A DNA stretch of 64,000 nucleotides from Amantichitinum ursilacus (GCF_001294205.1 NZ_LAQT01000003.1:310001-374000); one strand, 5' to 3'. Counted from the first letter of the stretch, positions 36,780 through 46,401 are shown. Program-made: numbers and translations. The notes: generated by a model from the sequence alone, not told the origin.

Positions 36780-37224
36780 TGCAAGCACGTTTGTGTATGT
36801 CACGTTTATCCGCACCACCCCGCAAAAACTATGGCAGGCGCTGACCACGCCGGAATTTTCGCGGCAGTACTGGTTTGGCGTCAGCACGGTTTCCAGTTGG
36901 GAAACCGGCGCGCCCTGGGCGCTGAAATTTGATGACGGCCGAGTGCCTGACAGCGGCATCGTCACCGAGAGCGACCCGCCGCGCCGCCTGGCGCTGACCT
37001 GGCGGCACGAACTGGTGGCCGAAGAAGGCTACACCCGCTGCGTGTTTGATCTGGAACCCGACGGTGACAGCGTCAAACTGACCATCACGCATACCTCTGA
37101 GCTGGAACATTCCAAAGTCATCCAGCACATCAGCAAGGGTTGGCCCAGGATTATTTCCAACCTTAAATCGCTGCTGGAAACCGGCACGGTGTTGTTTGCC
37201 GAGCGTATCCAGACGTGCAGTTGA
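36772..37224 (+). CDS. SRPBCC/AHSA1 domain protein
   Basis: This 150-residue protein is a START-like SRPBCC fold: FIRTTPQKLWQALTTPEFSRQYWFG at the start and WPRIISNLKSLLETG helix at the end. Relatives bind hydrophobic ligands or activate Hsp90-like ATPases, but bacterial members are mostly uncharacterised. AAGGAG stands seven bases before the ATG at 36772. It is co-transcribed with, and overlaps, the ArsR gene upstream, which probably represses it. Confidence 0.85.
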   Translation: MASASTFVYVTFIRTTPQKLWQALTTPEFSRQYWFGVSTVSSWETGAPWALKFDDGRVPDSGIVTESDPPRRLALTWRHELVAEEGYTRCVFDLEPDGDSVKLTITHTSELEHSKVIQHISKGWPRIISNLKSLLETGTVLFAERIQTCS

Positions 37225-37297
37225 TGCGCTAATCCTGAGCATCCAGTCAGTCGGAAAGCGGCAACCCGCGCTCGCCACCTGCCGCTATCGCCGGGCC

Positions 37298-37392
37298 CAT
37301 AGGGTGGGTCATGACCCACCATCCAGAGTGGCATGCCAAGGTATGGGTACTTGGCAATCGGCTTTGGGTGGTGGGTCGTGACCCACCCTATG
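37298..37392. repeat. REPIN-like hairpin repeat, copy C
   Basis: It opens CATAGGGTGGGTC-AT-GACCCACC and closes GGTGGGTC-GT-GACCCACC followed by CTATG, with both end palindromes intact. The interior carries ATGCCAAG and GGCTTTGGG, shared in part with copies B and D. Confidence 0.78.
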
Positions 37393-37433
37393 GCTGGCCG
37401 CGATTTGATGGTTGTTTTCTTTATCGTGTCATT

Positions 37434-37466
37434 GGGCGTTTCCGTTCGGGAAACGCCCTGTTTTTT
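37434..37466 (+). terminator. Rho-independent terminator
   Basis: The stem GGGCGTTTCC (37434-37443) pairs with GGAAACGCCC (37449-37458) and is followed by seven T. It ends the ArsR/SRPBCC operon, reading through the REPIN-like repeat. Confidence 0.85.
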
Positions 37467-37572
37467 TGTCGGTGGCAAGTAACTGGATCATCCCGCCTAA
37501 GTCAAGGCTAAGTATGTATCTGTAGCGCGATGACGTCGGCGGATACAGAGGAGGGCGATTTTATGTTAAAAA

Positions 37573-37587
37573 TGCGAACCATTCTCA
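37573..37587 (+). promoter_or_regulatory. Fur box before the TonB-dependent receptor
   Basis: TGCGAACCATTCTCA matches the 7-1-7 Fur consensus (TGATAATnATTATCA) at most positions, with a near-perfect right half ATTCTCA. It ends 18 bases before the receptor start. Iron repression of the receptor is the expected result. Confidence 0.6.
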
Positions 37588-37605
37588 TTACTAAATACGT
37601 CAACC

Positions 37606-39798
37606 ATGTCATTGCTTTCTGCGAAATCAGCGCGACGCCTCGCGCTCACCCCTCTGACTGGCGCGCTGGCGCTGGCTTGCGCCACCCCACTAAGCTTTGC
37701 CGCCGACAGCGCCGCCGATGCGCCGGTGCTGCAAGAAACCGTGGTTAAAGCCACCGCCGTCAGCGAAAGCGCCACCGGCCCCATCAACGGTTATCACGCC
37801 ACGCGCAGCAGCACCGCCACTCGCACCGATACCCCGCTCAACGAAGTGGCCCAATCGATCACCGTGATCGGCGCCGATCAGATTCGTGACCAGAACGCCC
37901 AGACCATGCAGGAAACGCTGCGCTACACCGCTGGCGTCAATGCCGATGCGTACGGCCTGGATAACCGCGGCGACTGGTTTGATCTGCGGGGCGGCAGCGA
38001 AGGCTCCACCCTGCTGGATGGCATGCGGTTGATGCTGGCGGGCAACTACGGCGATGTGCGCAACGAGCCGTATTCGTTTGAACGCGTCGAGGTTTTGCGC
38101 GGCCCGGCCTCGGTGATGAGTGGACAGAATGGCCCCGGCGGCGTGGTCAATATCGTGTCCAAGCGGCCGCTGGCCGAAGCACAACATGAGATCGCGCTGC
38201 AATACGGCAATCACGATCACAAACAACTGGCCATCGACAGCACCGGCCCGCTGACGCAAGACGGCACCGTGCTGTATCGCGTGGTGGGTTTGCTGCGCGA
38301 CGCCGGCACGCAAGTGGAGCATGCCGATGAAGAACGCCAGCTGATCGCGCCCTCGATTACTTTCAAGCCCAACGAACGCGTTAGCTTTACCGCCTACGCC
38401 GAATACCAGAACGACCGCAGCGGCAACACCGATGGTTTTTTTCCGATTGCGGGCACGCTGAATGAAGCACCCAACGGCCGCATTCCGGAAGACACCTTTG
38501 TCGGCGAGCCGTCGTTTGATGAATACGGCGGTGTGCGCACTCGCGTCGGCTATGAGTTCAACTACACCTTCAACGACACCTGGCGCATCAGCCAGAACAC
38601 GCGACACGACGCGGTTAACGGCAAGATGCGCAGCATGTACGCCAACTTCTGGGAAGTGGATCGCCAAGGCAATGGCTATGGCAGCGATGCGCTCGGCGCC
38701 AATCGCACGCTGAATCGCACGTGGTATGCCGCCGATGACAACAGCGGCGTGACCACCGCCAATGCGGTGGCGGTGGGCAAGTTTGCATGGGGCGCGACGC
38801 AACACACGGTGATGGCGGGCGTGGACGCGATGCGCTCCAACAATACCTCCACCTCGTGGAGCGGCGACGCCACCGCGCTCGACGTGTATGCGCCGGTGTA
38901 CGGCACATTTGATCTGCCCGATCTGCGCAGCACGCCCGGTTATACCGCCACCACGCACGTCAACGATTACGGCGTGTTTGCGCAAGACCAGATCAAGTTC
39001 CAGCAATGGGTTGCCACGGTGGGCGTGCGCCACGACAAGGCCACCACCACGGTCGACACCAGCAGCGGCGGCAATTCGGATAGCGGCGCGTGGAGCAAGA
39101 ACGTCGGCGTGGTGTACCTGGCCCCGGCCGGCTTATCGCCGTACCTCAGTTATTCCGAATCGTTTGAGCCCGTTACCGGCACCGATGCGCACGGCGCGGC
39201 GTTTGTGCCCAAGCGCGGCAAGCAGGTGGAAGCGGGGGTGAAATGGGTGGCCAACGCCCAGTTCGGCGCATCGGCCGCAGTCTACAAAATGAAGGAAAAG
39301 AACCGCCTGACCACCGACCCGGACAATATCAATTACTCGGTGCAGGCCGGTGAGATCACCACCGAAGGCGTCGAACTCGAAGCCACCGGCAATCTTGGCA
39401 ATTGGGATGCCGTGGGCAGCTACACCTTTACCCGCGCCCGCACCACCGCCAGCAGCGACCCCAGCGACGCCACACTGGACAAACACGTCGCCAACGTGCC
39501 GGAAAACATGGTCAAACTGTGGGCCGCCTACCGCTTTACCGGCTTTGGCCTGCCCAGATTGCGCGTCGGCGGCGGCATGCGCTTTACCGGCGTCACCTAC
39601 GATGGCACCGACCAGCTGAAGATTCCGTCGTACACGCTGTTTGATGCGATGGCGTCGTATAACGCCGGCAACTTTACCTACGCGCTTAACGCCAGCAACC
39701 TGTTTGATCGCACCTGGATTGCCAGCTGCGGTACGCGCGGCGATTGCTGGTATGGCACGCGCCGTAAAGTCATCGGCACGGTCAGCTACAACTGGTAA
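37606..39798 (+). CDS. TonB-dependent siderophore receptor
   Basis: This 730-residue outer-membrane protein has a signal peptide (ending ...SFAADS, about 1-33), a plug domain (about 60-170: PLNEVAQSITVIGADQI, RGGSEGSTLLDGMRL, VEVLRGPASVMSGQNGPGG) and a 22-strand barrel ending with the aromatic residue in KVIGTVSYNW, as required for outer-membrane insertion. The plug pattern is that of ferric-siderophore (FhuA/FpvA-like) receptors. The Fur box at 37573 supports iron control. No ribosome site precedes the ATG. No siderophore synthesis, ABC or FecIR signalling genes are adjacent, and the N-terminal signalling extension is absent. Confidence 0.92.
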   Translation: MSLLSAKSARRLALTPLTGALALACATPLSFAADSAADAPVLQETVVKATAVSESATGPINGYHATRSSTATRTDTPLNEVAQSITVIGADQIRDQNAQTMQETLRYTAGVNADAYGLDNRGDWFDLRGGSEGSTLLDGMRLMLAGNYGDVRNEPYSFERVEVLRGPASVMSGQNGPGGVVNIVSKRPLAEAQHEIALQYGNHDHKQLAIDSTGPLTQDGTVLYRVVGLLRDAGTQVEHADEERQLIAPSITFKPNERVSFTAYAEYQNDRSGNTDGFFPIAGTLNEAPNGRIPEDTFVGEPSFDEYGGVRTRVGYEFNYTFNDTWRISQNTRHDAVNGKMRSMYANFWEVDRQGNGYGSDALGANRTLNRTWYAADDNSGVTTANAVAVGKFAWGATQHTVMAGVDAMRSNNTSTSWSGDATALDVYAPVYGTFDLPDLRSTPGYTATTHVNDYGVFAQDQIKFQQWVATVGVRHDKATTTVDTSSGGNSDSGAWSKNVGVVYLAPAGLSPYLSYSESFEPVTGTDAHGAAFVPKRGKQVEAGVKWVANAQFGASAAVYKMKEKNRLTTDPDNINYSVQAGEITTEGVELEATGNLGNWDAVGSYTFTRARTTASSDPSDATLDKHVANVPENMVKLWAAYRFTGFGLPRLRVGGGMRFTGVTYDGTDQLKIPSYTLFDAMASYNAGNFTYALNASNLFDRTWIASCGTRGDCWYGTRRKVIGTVSYNW

Positions 39799-39847
39799 GC
39801 CGGGCTGGAAACGGGCGGCGGTCTGCTGGCAGTGGATCGCCGTCCGT

Positions 39848-40936
39848 TTATTGCGCCAGCGGCAGTACGTCGTTAACCAGATGCACCAGCACGCGGCCCG
39901 GCTCTTCAATCTCCATCATGTGGCTGGAATTCTCGAACCACACCAGCGCTTTCTTCGGCGCTTTCACGCGCGCCATCCAGGCGGCGGTCACCGAGGGCGG
40001 CGTGGTGGTGTCGTGCCGCCCGGCAAACATCAGGATCGGACAATCAAACTGCGTGACGTCGCTGAAATCAAATGCCAGCAGTTCGGGCAACAAGCGCGGC
40101 AAAGACAGTTCGGCGCCGTGATCGATGGCGGCAACGTTGTCGCGCGTGTATTCGGGCGACAGCAGCGCCAGCCGCGAGTAGTAATCCAGACTGTCGCGGC
40201 CGTAGACCAACCCGCCCAGCGCCATCACCCATTTGCGTTCGGTATTGATCTGCGCCAGCGTGACGTGGCCTTTGGCGTCGGGGTAGGGCGCGAGCGCGGT
40301 CAGCTCAGCGCTGGCGCTGGCGTTGGTTTTAGCCAGCTTCAGCGTCTGGGCATAGCTGGCGCGTTCGTTGTCGCTGCCATTGATGACCTGGCCCATGCCG
40401 ATATACGCGTACAACAATTCGGGATGTTGCCCCGCCAGGCTCAGCCCCACCAGGCTGCCCCATGAATGCCCCACCACAAACACTTTGGGCTTGCCGTAGC
40501 GTAACTGAATAAAGCGCACCACCTCGGCGGCATCCTGCACGATGCGTTGTAGCGACAGCGTGGGGCCCACCCTGGCCGGATCATTCAGATCGTAGCTTTT
40601 GCCCGCGCCGCGTTGGTCCCATTGCACCACGGTAAAGTAATCTTCCCAGCCGCTTTGATAGGCCCAGCTCATCGGCATCTCGGGCGAGGCCGGGCCGCCG
40701 TGGATGACCAGCAAGAGCGGGTTGGCTTTATCGCGCCCGCGCACCGACAGCGCCTGCGGGATGCCGCCGATCAAGGGCGTCAGCTGCTCGTTAACGCCTT
40801 GCGGGGTGACGATGCGTTGCCACTCGGCGATGATCTTGCGCGCGTGGGCGTCGGGGTTGGCGGGGGCAGGGGCGGCCTGGGCCAGGCTGGCGAGGATGAG
40901 CTCACCCAGACTTAGGCAGCGGTGTAGAAGGCGCAT
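39848..40936 (-). CDS. Secreted alpha/beta hydrolase (proline iminopeptidase-like, S33 type)
   Basis: This 362-residue protein has a signal peptide to about residue 22, HGGPA (79-83), DQRGAGKSYD and the elbow GHSWG (Ser158). The Asp in AGRHDTTTPP and the His in SSHMME complete the triad. It is a distant paralogue of the protein at 258-1316 and also faces the periplasm. AGGA lies ahead of the ATG. It is convergent with the TonB receptor, with no obvious functional link. Confidence 0.85.
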   Translation of the reverse strand: MRLLHRCLSLGELILASLAQAAPAPANPDAHARKIIAEWQRIVTPQGVNEQLTPLIGGIPQALSVRGRDKANPLLLVIHGGPASPEMPMSWAYQSGWEDYFTVVQWDQRGAGKSYDLNDPARVGPTLSLQRIVQDAAEVVRFIQLRYGKPKVFVVGHSWGSLVGLSLAGQHPELLYAYIGMGQVINGSDNERASYAQTLKLAKTNASASAELTALAPYPDAKGHVTLAQINTERKWVMALGGLVYGRDSLDYYSRLALLSPEYTRDNVAAIDHGAELSLPRLLPELLAFDFSDVTQFDCPILMFAGRHDTTTPPSVTAAWMARVKAPKKALVWFENSSHMMEIEEPGRVLVHLVNDVLPLAQ

Positions 40937-41142
40937 TGAGGGTCCTTGATGGCGAAATCGAAGGGGCAGTGCCTTGCAGTCTAGATGATGGGGTTGTGGG
41001 CGAAACGGATTGCGGCTTGACGTTGCTTGGGTGCGTTAGCCGAACGAGGGGTGTCGTCGCTAGCGCGGAACCACGTACATTTTGGGATATGCCTTGGAGG
41101 CGGGATGGCCGCGAATGCGGCCGGGGCCTGTGGCCCCGAATT

Positions 41143-41177
41143 GTGCGTTGCCCCCAAAAAAACGGGGGGTAACGCAC
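41143..41177. repeat. Inverted repeat with poly-A loop
   Basis: GTGCGTT-GCCCCC, seven A, then GGGGGG-T-AACGCAC fold into a long hairpin. It lies in the spacer 40937-41210, which otherwise shows no gene. The form differs from the REPIN-like repeats and may be a second extragenic repeat family. Confidence 0.6.
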
Positions 41178-41210
41178 CCTACGCGTCCAGGGCTGGCTTC
41201 ATTGAACGGA

Positions 41211-44200
41211 TCAAGGCAGCCCGCGTTGCCATAGCCGCCACCATGGTCCGCGGCCTTCGGCGTAGGCCATGCGGGCGGGGACGCTTAATTCGATTTCGGT
41301 GCCTTCGCCCGCGCGTGACCATACCGTCAGATGCGCGTCCAGCTGGCGCGCGCGTTCGCGCATGCCCGCCAGGCCAAAGTGGCCGGGGCGGCCGTTTTCG
41401 ATCAGTTCATCTGGCATGCCGATGCCGTCATCGCGCACGTGCAGTACAAACTGACGATCGCCAAACACCAGTTCCACTTCCAGATGCTGCGCCTGGGCAT
41501 GCTTCAGCGCATTCAGCACGGCTTCGCGCGCGATGGCGTAGGCCTCGGCGCGCAACGGCGCTTGCAGGCTGCGACGGCTGTGGCCCGCCACGTGCAAGGC
41601 AAAATCAATGTCGTGCGTATGCCCCAGCGCGCTGCCCATGCGGTTAAGCGCCTGCACCAGGTCGTCCGGGATGGCGCTGGCTTCGCGCAAATCCATCACC
41701 TGATCGCGGCCTTCGCTGACCGCCGCATCGGCCTGGTCCAGCGCGGCTTCAAATTCGGCGCTCAGTTGCGGATCAACGCGTTTGCCGATCGCCTGGAAGC
41801 GCAGAATCGTGCCCTGCATGCTTTGCAGCAGCGTGTCGTGCAGATTGCGCGCGATGCGCTGGCGCTCGGCGATGCGTACTTCGGTACGTTCACGCACGCG
41901 TTCCGAAATCTGGCGGATGCGCAGCAAATACAGCCCGTACAGCGCCGCCAGCGCCAGCAAGCCGCATGCGACGCGAAACGCGCGCGTCTGCGTTAACGTG
42001 GGTGGCACTTCAAAGTCCAGCGTCGCGCCCTTTTTATTCCACAGCCCGTCCTCGTTGGCGGCGATGACCTGAAAGCGGTAATGGCCCGGCCCGACATTGG
42101 TATAAAACGCCTCGCGCCGTCCGCCGGCATCCACCCAGCCCTGGTCCACGCCATCCAGCCGGTATTTGAAATGCATGCGCGCAGGAATGCGCTGGCCCAG
42201 CGCGGTATAGCTGATCTGCACATTGGCCGGGTTATGCGGCAGCGCTGGCAGTTGCGTGCCGGGCGCGCCTTGCCAATGCAGTTGGTCGGCGCGCAGGGCG
42301 GTCACTTCCACCGGCGGCACCAGCCCGTTGCGCGGAATATGTGCCGGGTCGATCCAGCCCACCGCCGAATCGGTGGCGTACCACAGCAGACCATCGCTGG
42401 CCTGCAGCAGCGATGGCCGCGCTTCCAGCATCGACGGCGTGCCTTCCATGCCTTGTTCGAAATCGAAGCGCTCGTTGTCGACGCGCCCGTTGCCCGCCAT
42501 CGCGCGCGCCAGATCGGCCGCGGCAATGCGTGTCAGGCCGTCGCGTTCCATCATCCACAGCTCGCCATTGGCGCGTTGCACGATGCCGGTGACTTGCTGA
42601 AACGTGCGGCCGTCGCTGCCCAGCAGATGATGAAAGCGGCCATTCTCAAAATAAACCAGGCCGGTTTCGCCCCCGATCCACAAGCGCGGGCCGCTGGGAT
42701 AAAAGCTCAGCGTTGCGCCAAAGTCCACGCCGTCGGCCTTGCCGAATTCGTGATACTGCGTGCCATCGATCATGCCGATATGGTTGCCCGGATAACCAAT
42801 CCACAACCGGTGTTGCGCGTCTTCCTGCAGCGACAGCGGCGTGGGGCTGACGATCTCACTATGGCCACCTTTTTTAAGCCATTGGCCATCCTTGAACAGA
42901 TACAGACCGCGCTGGATAAACGACATCCACACGCCGCCGCCCGCTGCGGGCGTCATCACCAGAATGTTGCGGCCGATGCATTCCTGCGGCACATCCCACG
43001 CCTGGCGCTGCTCGCCCTGGATATGCCAGATTTTTTTGCGGCTGCCCAACCACACCGAGCCATCGGGCGCGCGCGTGCCTGCCGTGGCGTCGAGGGTGGC
43101 GTCTTGCTGATACTGCCCGTCGGCGTGCACCACCACGGTATTCATATTCATGCTGGGCACCCAGCGCCGACCGTCGTCACCCAGCACCACGCCGTTGTGC
43201 AGCATCTGGCTGGGCATGCTCAGTTGCGTCAGCGTGTTGCTGCGGATGCGCTCCACGCCGCTGCGCGCGCCGATCCAGACGTTTTTTTCGCGGTCCTCAA
43301 ACAGGCTCATGTCGTCTTCCACCGGCCCGCGCGGATAGATCGCCAGATGCAGCGGCGCGCCGCCTTGCAGATTGCGGTCGTACAGATGCATTACGCCGTC
43401 AAACAACACGCGCGGCTGGCCGTCGTTCATCAGCCATACGCCATCCACATGATCGGGGTCGCCGGGGCGGTTAAAGGTGATGACCTGGCGCTGGGCAAAG
43501 TCATAGCGCGCGGCGTAACGGTGGTCGCGCAGCAGCCAGATATCGCCCGCCGGGTTGGTGGTCAGCGCGCTGAGCGATCGGTCCAGCGGCGCAAAATGCG
43601 CCTCGCCCGGATGGCGCACGGTGATGCCCGCATCGCTCTGGATCCAGATGCCGCCTTCGCGATCGGCCGCGGCCACCAACGCGCGGGCGTCTTCGGCGCC
43701 TGCCTCGGGCCAGCGGCGCAACCAGCGGTCATTAACCAGTTCATACAAGCCCAGCGTGGTGGACGCGTAGGTCTGGCCCTGCACGGTATGGATAACGTGC
43801 GACACCGTGCCCACCGGCAGGCCATCGGCCTTGGTGTAATCGCGCGAGCCATGCGGGCTGAAGCGCGAAATGCCGCCGTACATATAGCCTATCCACAGCG
43901 TGTCACCGATGGCCTCGATGCCGTGTATGGCGTCTGAGGGCAGGGCGTGGCCATAGATCGAGGTCATGCGCTCAAAGTGCACGCCATCAAAGCGGTACAG
44001 GCCGCTGCCCACAAACCACAGCCAGCCATCGGGCGTTTGCGCCATCGGTGGGCTGCCATCGGGCGCGCCATCGCGCGTATGCCATACCGTGCTTTGCTGC
44101 GTGACCACGTCAAACGTGCCCACTTTGGGAAAATCCGCCTCGTTGGCGAACGCCCACGGCGCGCACGCCAGCAATGCGCTGGTCGCGCTCGCGCAGAGCA

Positions 44201-44234
44201 CACGCAACAGAAAGGCTGACGGCGAAAGCGGCAT
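41211..44234 (-). CDS. Sensor histidine kinase with two-component propeller (YYY type)
   Basis: This 1007-residue protein has a signal peptide, a periplasmic beta-propeller made of two-component-propeller repeats (about 45-660, with many WLFVGSGLYRF- and IWIQSDAG-like strands), a Y_Y_Y domain (about 665-740, ISYTALGQRIPARMHFKYRLDG), one transmembrane helix (about 752-772) and a HisKA_3 kinase with His799 in NLHDTLLQ and HATPase motifs DDGIGMP and GLAGMRERA. It is an orphan: no NarL-type response regulator is adjacent. A TATAAT lies on the minus strand at 44268-44273. Confidence 0.9.
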   Translation of the reverse strand: MPLSPSAFLLRVLCASATSALLACAPWAFANEADFPKVGTFDVVTQQSTVWHTRDGAPDGSPPMAQTPDGWLWFVGSGLYRFDGVHFERMTSIYGHALPSDAIHGIEAIGDTLWIGYMYGGISRFSPHGSRDYTKADGLPVGTVSHVIHTVQGQTYASTTLGLYELVNDRWLRRWPEAGAEDARALVAAADREGGIWIQSDAGITVRHPGEAHFAPLDRSLSALTTNPAGDIWLLRDHRYAARYDFAQRQVITFNRPGDPDHVDGVWLMNDGQPRVLFDGVMHLYDRNLQGGAPLHLAIYPRGPVEDDMSLFEDREKNVWIGARSGVERIRSNTLTQLSMPSQMLHNGVVLGDDGRRWVPSMNMNTVVVHADGQYQQDATLDATAGTRAPDGSVWLGSRKKIWHIQGEQRQAWDVPQECIGRNILVMTPAAGGGVWMSFIQRGLYLFKDGQWLKKGGHSEIVSPTPLSLQEDAQHRLWIGYPGNHIGMIDGTQYHEFGKADGVDFGATLSFYPSGPRLWIGGETGLVYFENGRFHHLLGSDGRTFQQVTGIVQRANGELWMMERDGLTRIAAADLARAMAGNGRVDNERFDFEQGMEGTPSMLEARPSLLQASDGLLWYATDSAVGWIDPAHIPRNGLVPPVEVTALRADQLHWQGAPGTQLPALPHNPANVQISYTALGQRIPARMHFKYRLDGVDQGWVDAGGRREAFYTNVGPGHYRFQVIAANEDGLWNKKGATLDFEVPPTLTQTRAFRVACGLLALAALYGLYLLRIRQISERVRERTEVRIAERQRIARNLHDTLLQSMQGTILRFQAIGKRVDPQLSAEFEAALDQADAAVSEGRDQVMDLREASAIPDDLVQALNRMGSALGHTHDIDFALHVAGHSRRSLQAPLRAEAYAIAREAVLNALKHAQAQHLEVELVFGDRQFVLHVRDDGIGMPDELIENGRPGHFGLAGMRERARQLDAHLTVWSRAGEGTEIELSVPARMAYAEGRGPWWRLWQRGLP

Positions 44235-44350
44235 GAGAGTCCGGGCAGAGCGTGCGAAAAGGAGGGGATTATATTGTTCGCAATGATCTTAGCGGGACTG
44301 GCGCGCGCACTCATTCCCTCTTTTGGGGGATCAAGCGCGGGTACAAACGC

Positions 44351-44385
44351 AAAAAGCCGCAGCAAACCAGTTGGCTTGCTGCGGC
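44351..44385 (-). terminator. Rho-independent terminator of dps
   Basis: The stem GCCGCAGCAA (44356-44365) pairs with TTGCTGCGGC (44376-44385); on the minus strand five T follow. Confidence 0.8.
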
Positions 44386-44411
44386 GAGGTCAGACCAGAC
44401 CGGGCGCGGGC

Positions 44412-44930
44412 TTAGCTGCGGCGGCCTGATTCAAACAGGAACCACGTGCGGCGCTCGGCCTCGTCGATCCATTGTTCCAGCAGGCTGGCGGTGGCTACGT
44501 CGTTGTATTCGTCGCACAAGGCGTGGGTGGCGCGCATGTGGTTGGCGAAGGTCAGATTGTCTTCGCGCAGCTCGGCCAGCATGTCGTCGGGCGTGACGAA
44601 CTCGGCATCGTTATCCAGCAAACGTTGCAGACGCACGATATGGCCGGTGGAACGCAGCGTGGTGCCACCCAGCTTGCGTACGCGCTCGGCCACCGGATCA
44701 GTAATCGCAAAAATCTGATCGGCTTGCTCGTCCAGCAGCAAGTGGTAATCGCGGAAATACGGGCCCGACATATGCCAGTGATAGTTTTTGGTTTTGAGGT
44801 ACAGCGCAAAGGTGTCGGCCAGCAGCACATTAAGTTCGGCGCTGATATTGGTGACGGCTTCCTTGCTGAGTGCGGTCGGGGTTTTGAGCGGTGCGGCGCG
44901 GTGAGCGCCCAGTTTGGTGGCATCGGTCAT
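44412..44930 (-). CDS. dps: Dps-family DNA-protection ferritin
   Basis: This 172-residue protein is a four-helix Dps monomer with the inter-subunit ferroxidase residues in KNYHWHMSGPYFRDYHLLLDEQ (split around 46-67). The N-terminal tail is basic and Ala/Pro-rich (MTDATKLGAHRAAPLKTP), which in other Dps proteins helps DNA binding. Dodecamers store iron and oxidise it with hydrogen peroxide, protecting DNA in stationary phase or stress. AAGGAG lies before the ATG and a terminator follows the stop, so it is a single-gene unit. Confidence 0.93.
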   Translation of the reverse strand: MTDATKLGAHRAAPLKTPTALSKEAVTNISAELNVLLADTFALYLKTKNYHWHMSGPYFRDYHLLLDEQADQIFAITDPVAERVRKLGGTTLRSTGHIVRLQRLLDNDAEFVTPDDMLAELREDNLTFANHMRATHALCDEYNDVATASLLEQWIDEAERRTWFLFESGRRS

Positions 44931-45259
44931 GGCGTACTCCTTGGATTACGGGTTAACGAGCCACTGTAGCGGGCCACAGCGCAGGCGGGCTCGGCCATCA
45001 GCGCTGTCTCAATCTCGGTCGAATGGCAGGCGCGATGGGGGCGGGCGAGACTGACCGGATGGATATGCCTACGCGCCCGCCCGTTGCCGCGACTGCGGCG
45101 CTGATTGATCGATGCGTCCCGGGTTCTGATTGGTGCGCTGGCGGCTCCGCTTGATGCGCCTACGGCTCGGATTGATTGATGCGCCCAGGGCTTATGGCCG
45201 ACGTCAGCCCGCGCGCAGCCCGGCATCATCGTTCGCATCCAGTCCGGGAGAATTCCGCG
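44931..45259. other. Gene-free region between dps and the metallo-hydrolase
   Basis: No gene is credible. A diverged direct repeat is seen: GATTGATCGATGCGTCCCGG near 45103 and GATTGATTGATGCGCCCAGG near 45170. Both divergent promoters should be here but no clear boxes stand out. Confidence 0.45.
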
Positions 45260-46255
45260 ATGCTTTCGTCTTTGTCGCGCGCCAGGAAGGTTTTGGCTGC
45301 TGTCTGTTATTGCCTGATCGCCGCCTTGCCCATCCTTGCCGCCCCGCCCGCGCAAGCCGCCGCCCCGCAAGTGCGTACGCAAGCGCCGGGCTTCTACCGC
45401 ATGATGCTGGGCGATTTTGAGATCACCGCCTTATCTGATGGCACGCATGCCTTCCCCATCGATAGTGCGCTGCAAAACACCAGCGCCAGCGAAGTCGCGC
45501 GCGACCTGGCGCAGGCCGAGCTGACCCAGCCGGTACAAGGTTCCATCAATGCATTTCTGATCAACACCGGCAGCAAGCTGATCCTGATTGATACCGGCGC
45601 GGGCGCGTTGTATGGCCCGTGCTGCGGGCGCTTGCTGGCCCATTTGCGTGCGGCCGGCTATCAACCCGCGCAAGTCGATGAGATTTTGCTGACGCATCTG
45701 CACAAAGACCATGTTGGCGGCGTGCTGGCGCAAGGCGTGGCCGCCTTCCCCAATGCCATCTTGCGCGTGGCCGCGCCTGAAGCCGCCTACTGGCTGGACG
45801 TCAGCCACAAGGCCAGCGCACCGGATTTTCTCGGCAGCTTTTTTGATAGCGCCATCGCCGCGGTCGCGCCGTATAGAGCGGCCGGGCACTACCAACCCAT
45901 CAACGCCAATGGCCCGCTCGAACCCGGCATCAGCGTGCAGCTGGAACCGGGCCACACGCCGGGCCATGCCACCTATCGCATCGAAAGCCGCGGCAAGGTG
46001 CTGCTGGTGTGGGGCGACATCATCCACGTGGCCGCCATCCAGTTGCAAAACCCGCAGGTCTCGGTGGAGTACGACAACGACGCCGTGGCCGCCCGCGCCG
46101 CGCGCGTCAGATTGCTGCAGCAAAGCGCCAGCCAGCATGTGCTGGTGGCGGCCGCGCATATCGCGTTTCCCGGTCTGGGCCATGTGCAAGCCGCAGCGGA
46201 TGGCACGTGGCGCTGGTTGCCCATCAACTACGAAGGAGACCCGATCGCCCACTGA
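45260..46255 (+). CDS. Exported MBL-fold metallo-hydrolase
   Basis: This 331-residue protein begins MLSSLSRARKVLAAV with a signal peptide to about residue 35 (AQA). The metallo-beta-lactamase zinc motif HLHKDHVGG, then GHTPGH and WGDIIH, and a final AAHIAFPG, show a di-zinc hydrolase. It resembles the periplasmic lactonase/quorum-quenching-like or glyoxalase-type group; the substrate is unknown. GGGAG precedes the ATG at 45260, which is preferred over upstream starts. Confidence 0.88.
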   Translation: MLSSLSRARKVLAAVCYCLIAALPILAAPPAQAAAPQVRTQAPGFYRMMLGDFEITALSDGTHAFPIDSALQNTSASEVARDLAQAELTQPVQGSINAFLINTGSKLILIDTGAGALYGPCCGRLLAHLRAAGYQPAQVDEILLTHLHKDHVGGVLAQGVAAFPNAILRVAAPEAAYWLDVSHKASAPDFLGSFFDSAIAAVAPYRAAGHYQPINANGPLEPGISVQLEPGHTPGHATYRIESRGKVLLVWGDIIHVAAIQLQNPQVSVEYDNDAVAARAARVRLLQQSASQHVLVAAAHIAFPGLGHVQAAADGTWRWLPINYEGDPIAH

Positions 46256-46401
46256 GGCCACGTCCGGCTACCTCTGCCGGGTTAGCCGCAGCATGGTCGC
46301 ATCGGCGATTTGCCCGCGACGGTGGCTGCGTATCGTAGCGACGTGACATTTCATCGGCCTCTTTCAGGCAACCACCCACTACATCCCACGGAGATTTCCT
46401 C

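Larger units (their letters stand above)
37225..37605. other. Spacer with REPIN-like repeat, terminator and Fur box
   Basis: The spacer holds a REPIN-like repeat (37298-37392), a terminator (37434-37466) and the control region of the TonB receptor. A strong GGAGGG lies before an ATG at 37563 that opens a 61-codon frame overlapping the receptor gene; its residues do not look like a real protein, but it could be a leader. Confidence 0.55.

Noticed and set aside
37563-37748. Independent small protein with a strong ribosome site
   Set aside because: Most of the frame overlaps the TonB receptor gene and encodes an Arg/Ala-rich sequence without features; kept only as a possible leader.
42081-43937. 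618-codon antisense frame over the propeller kinase
   Set aside because: Frame is a by-product of high GC; the minus strand has propeller, Y_Y_Y and kinase motifs.
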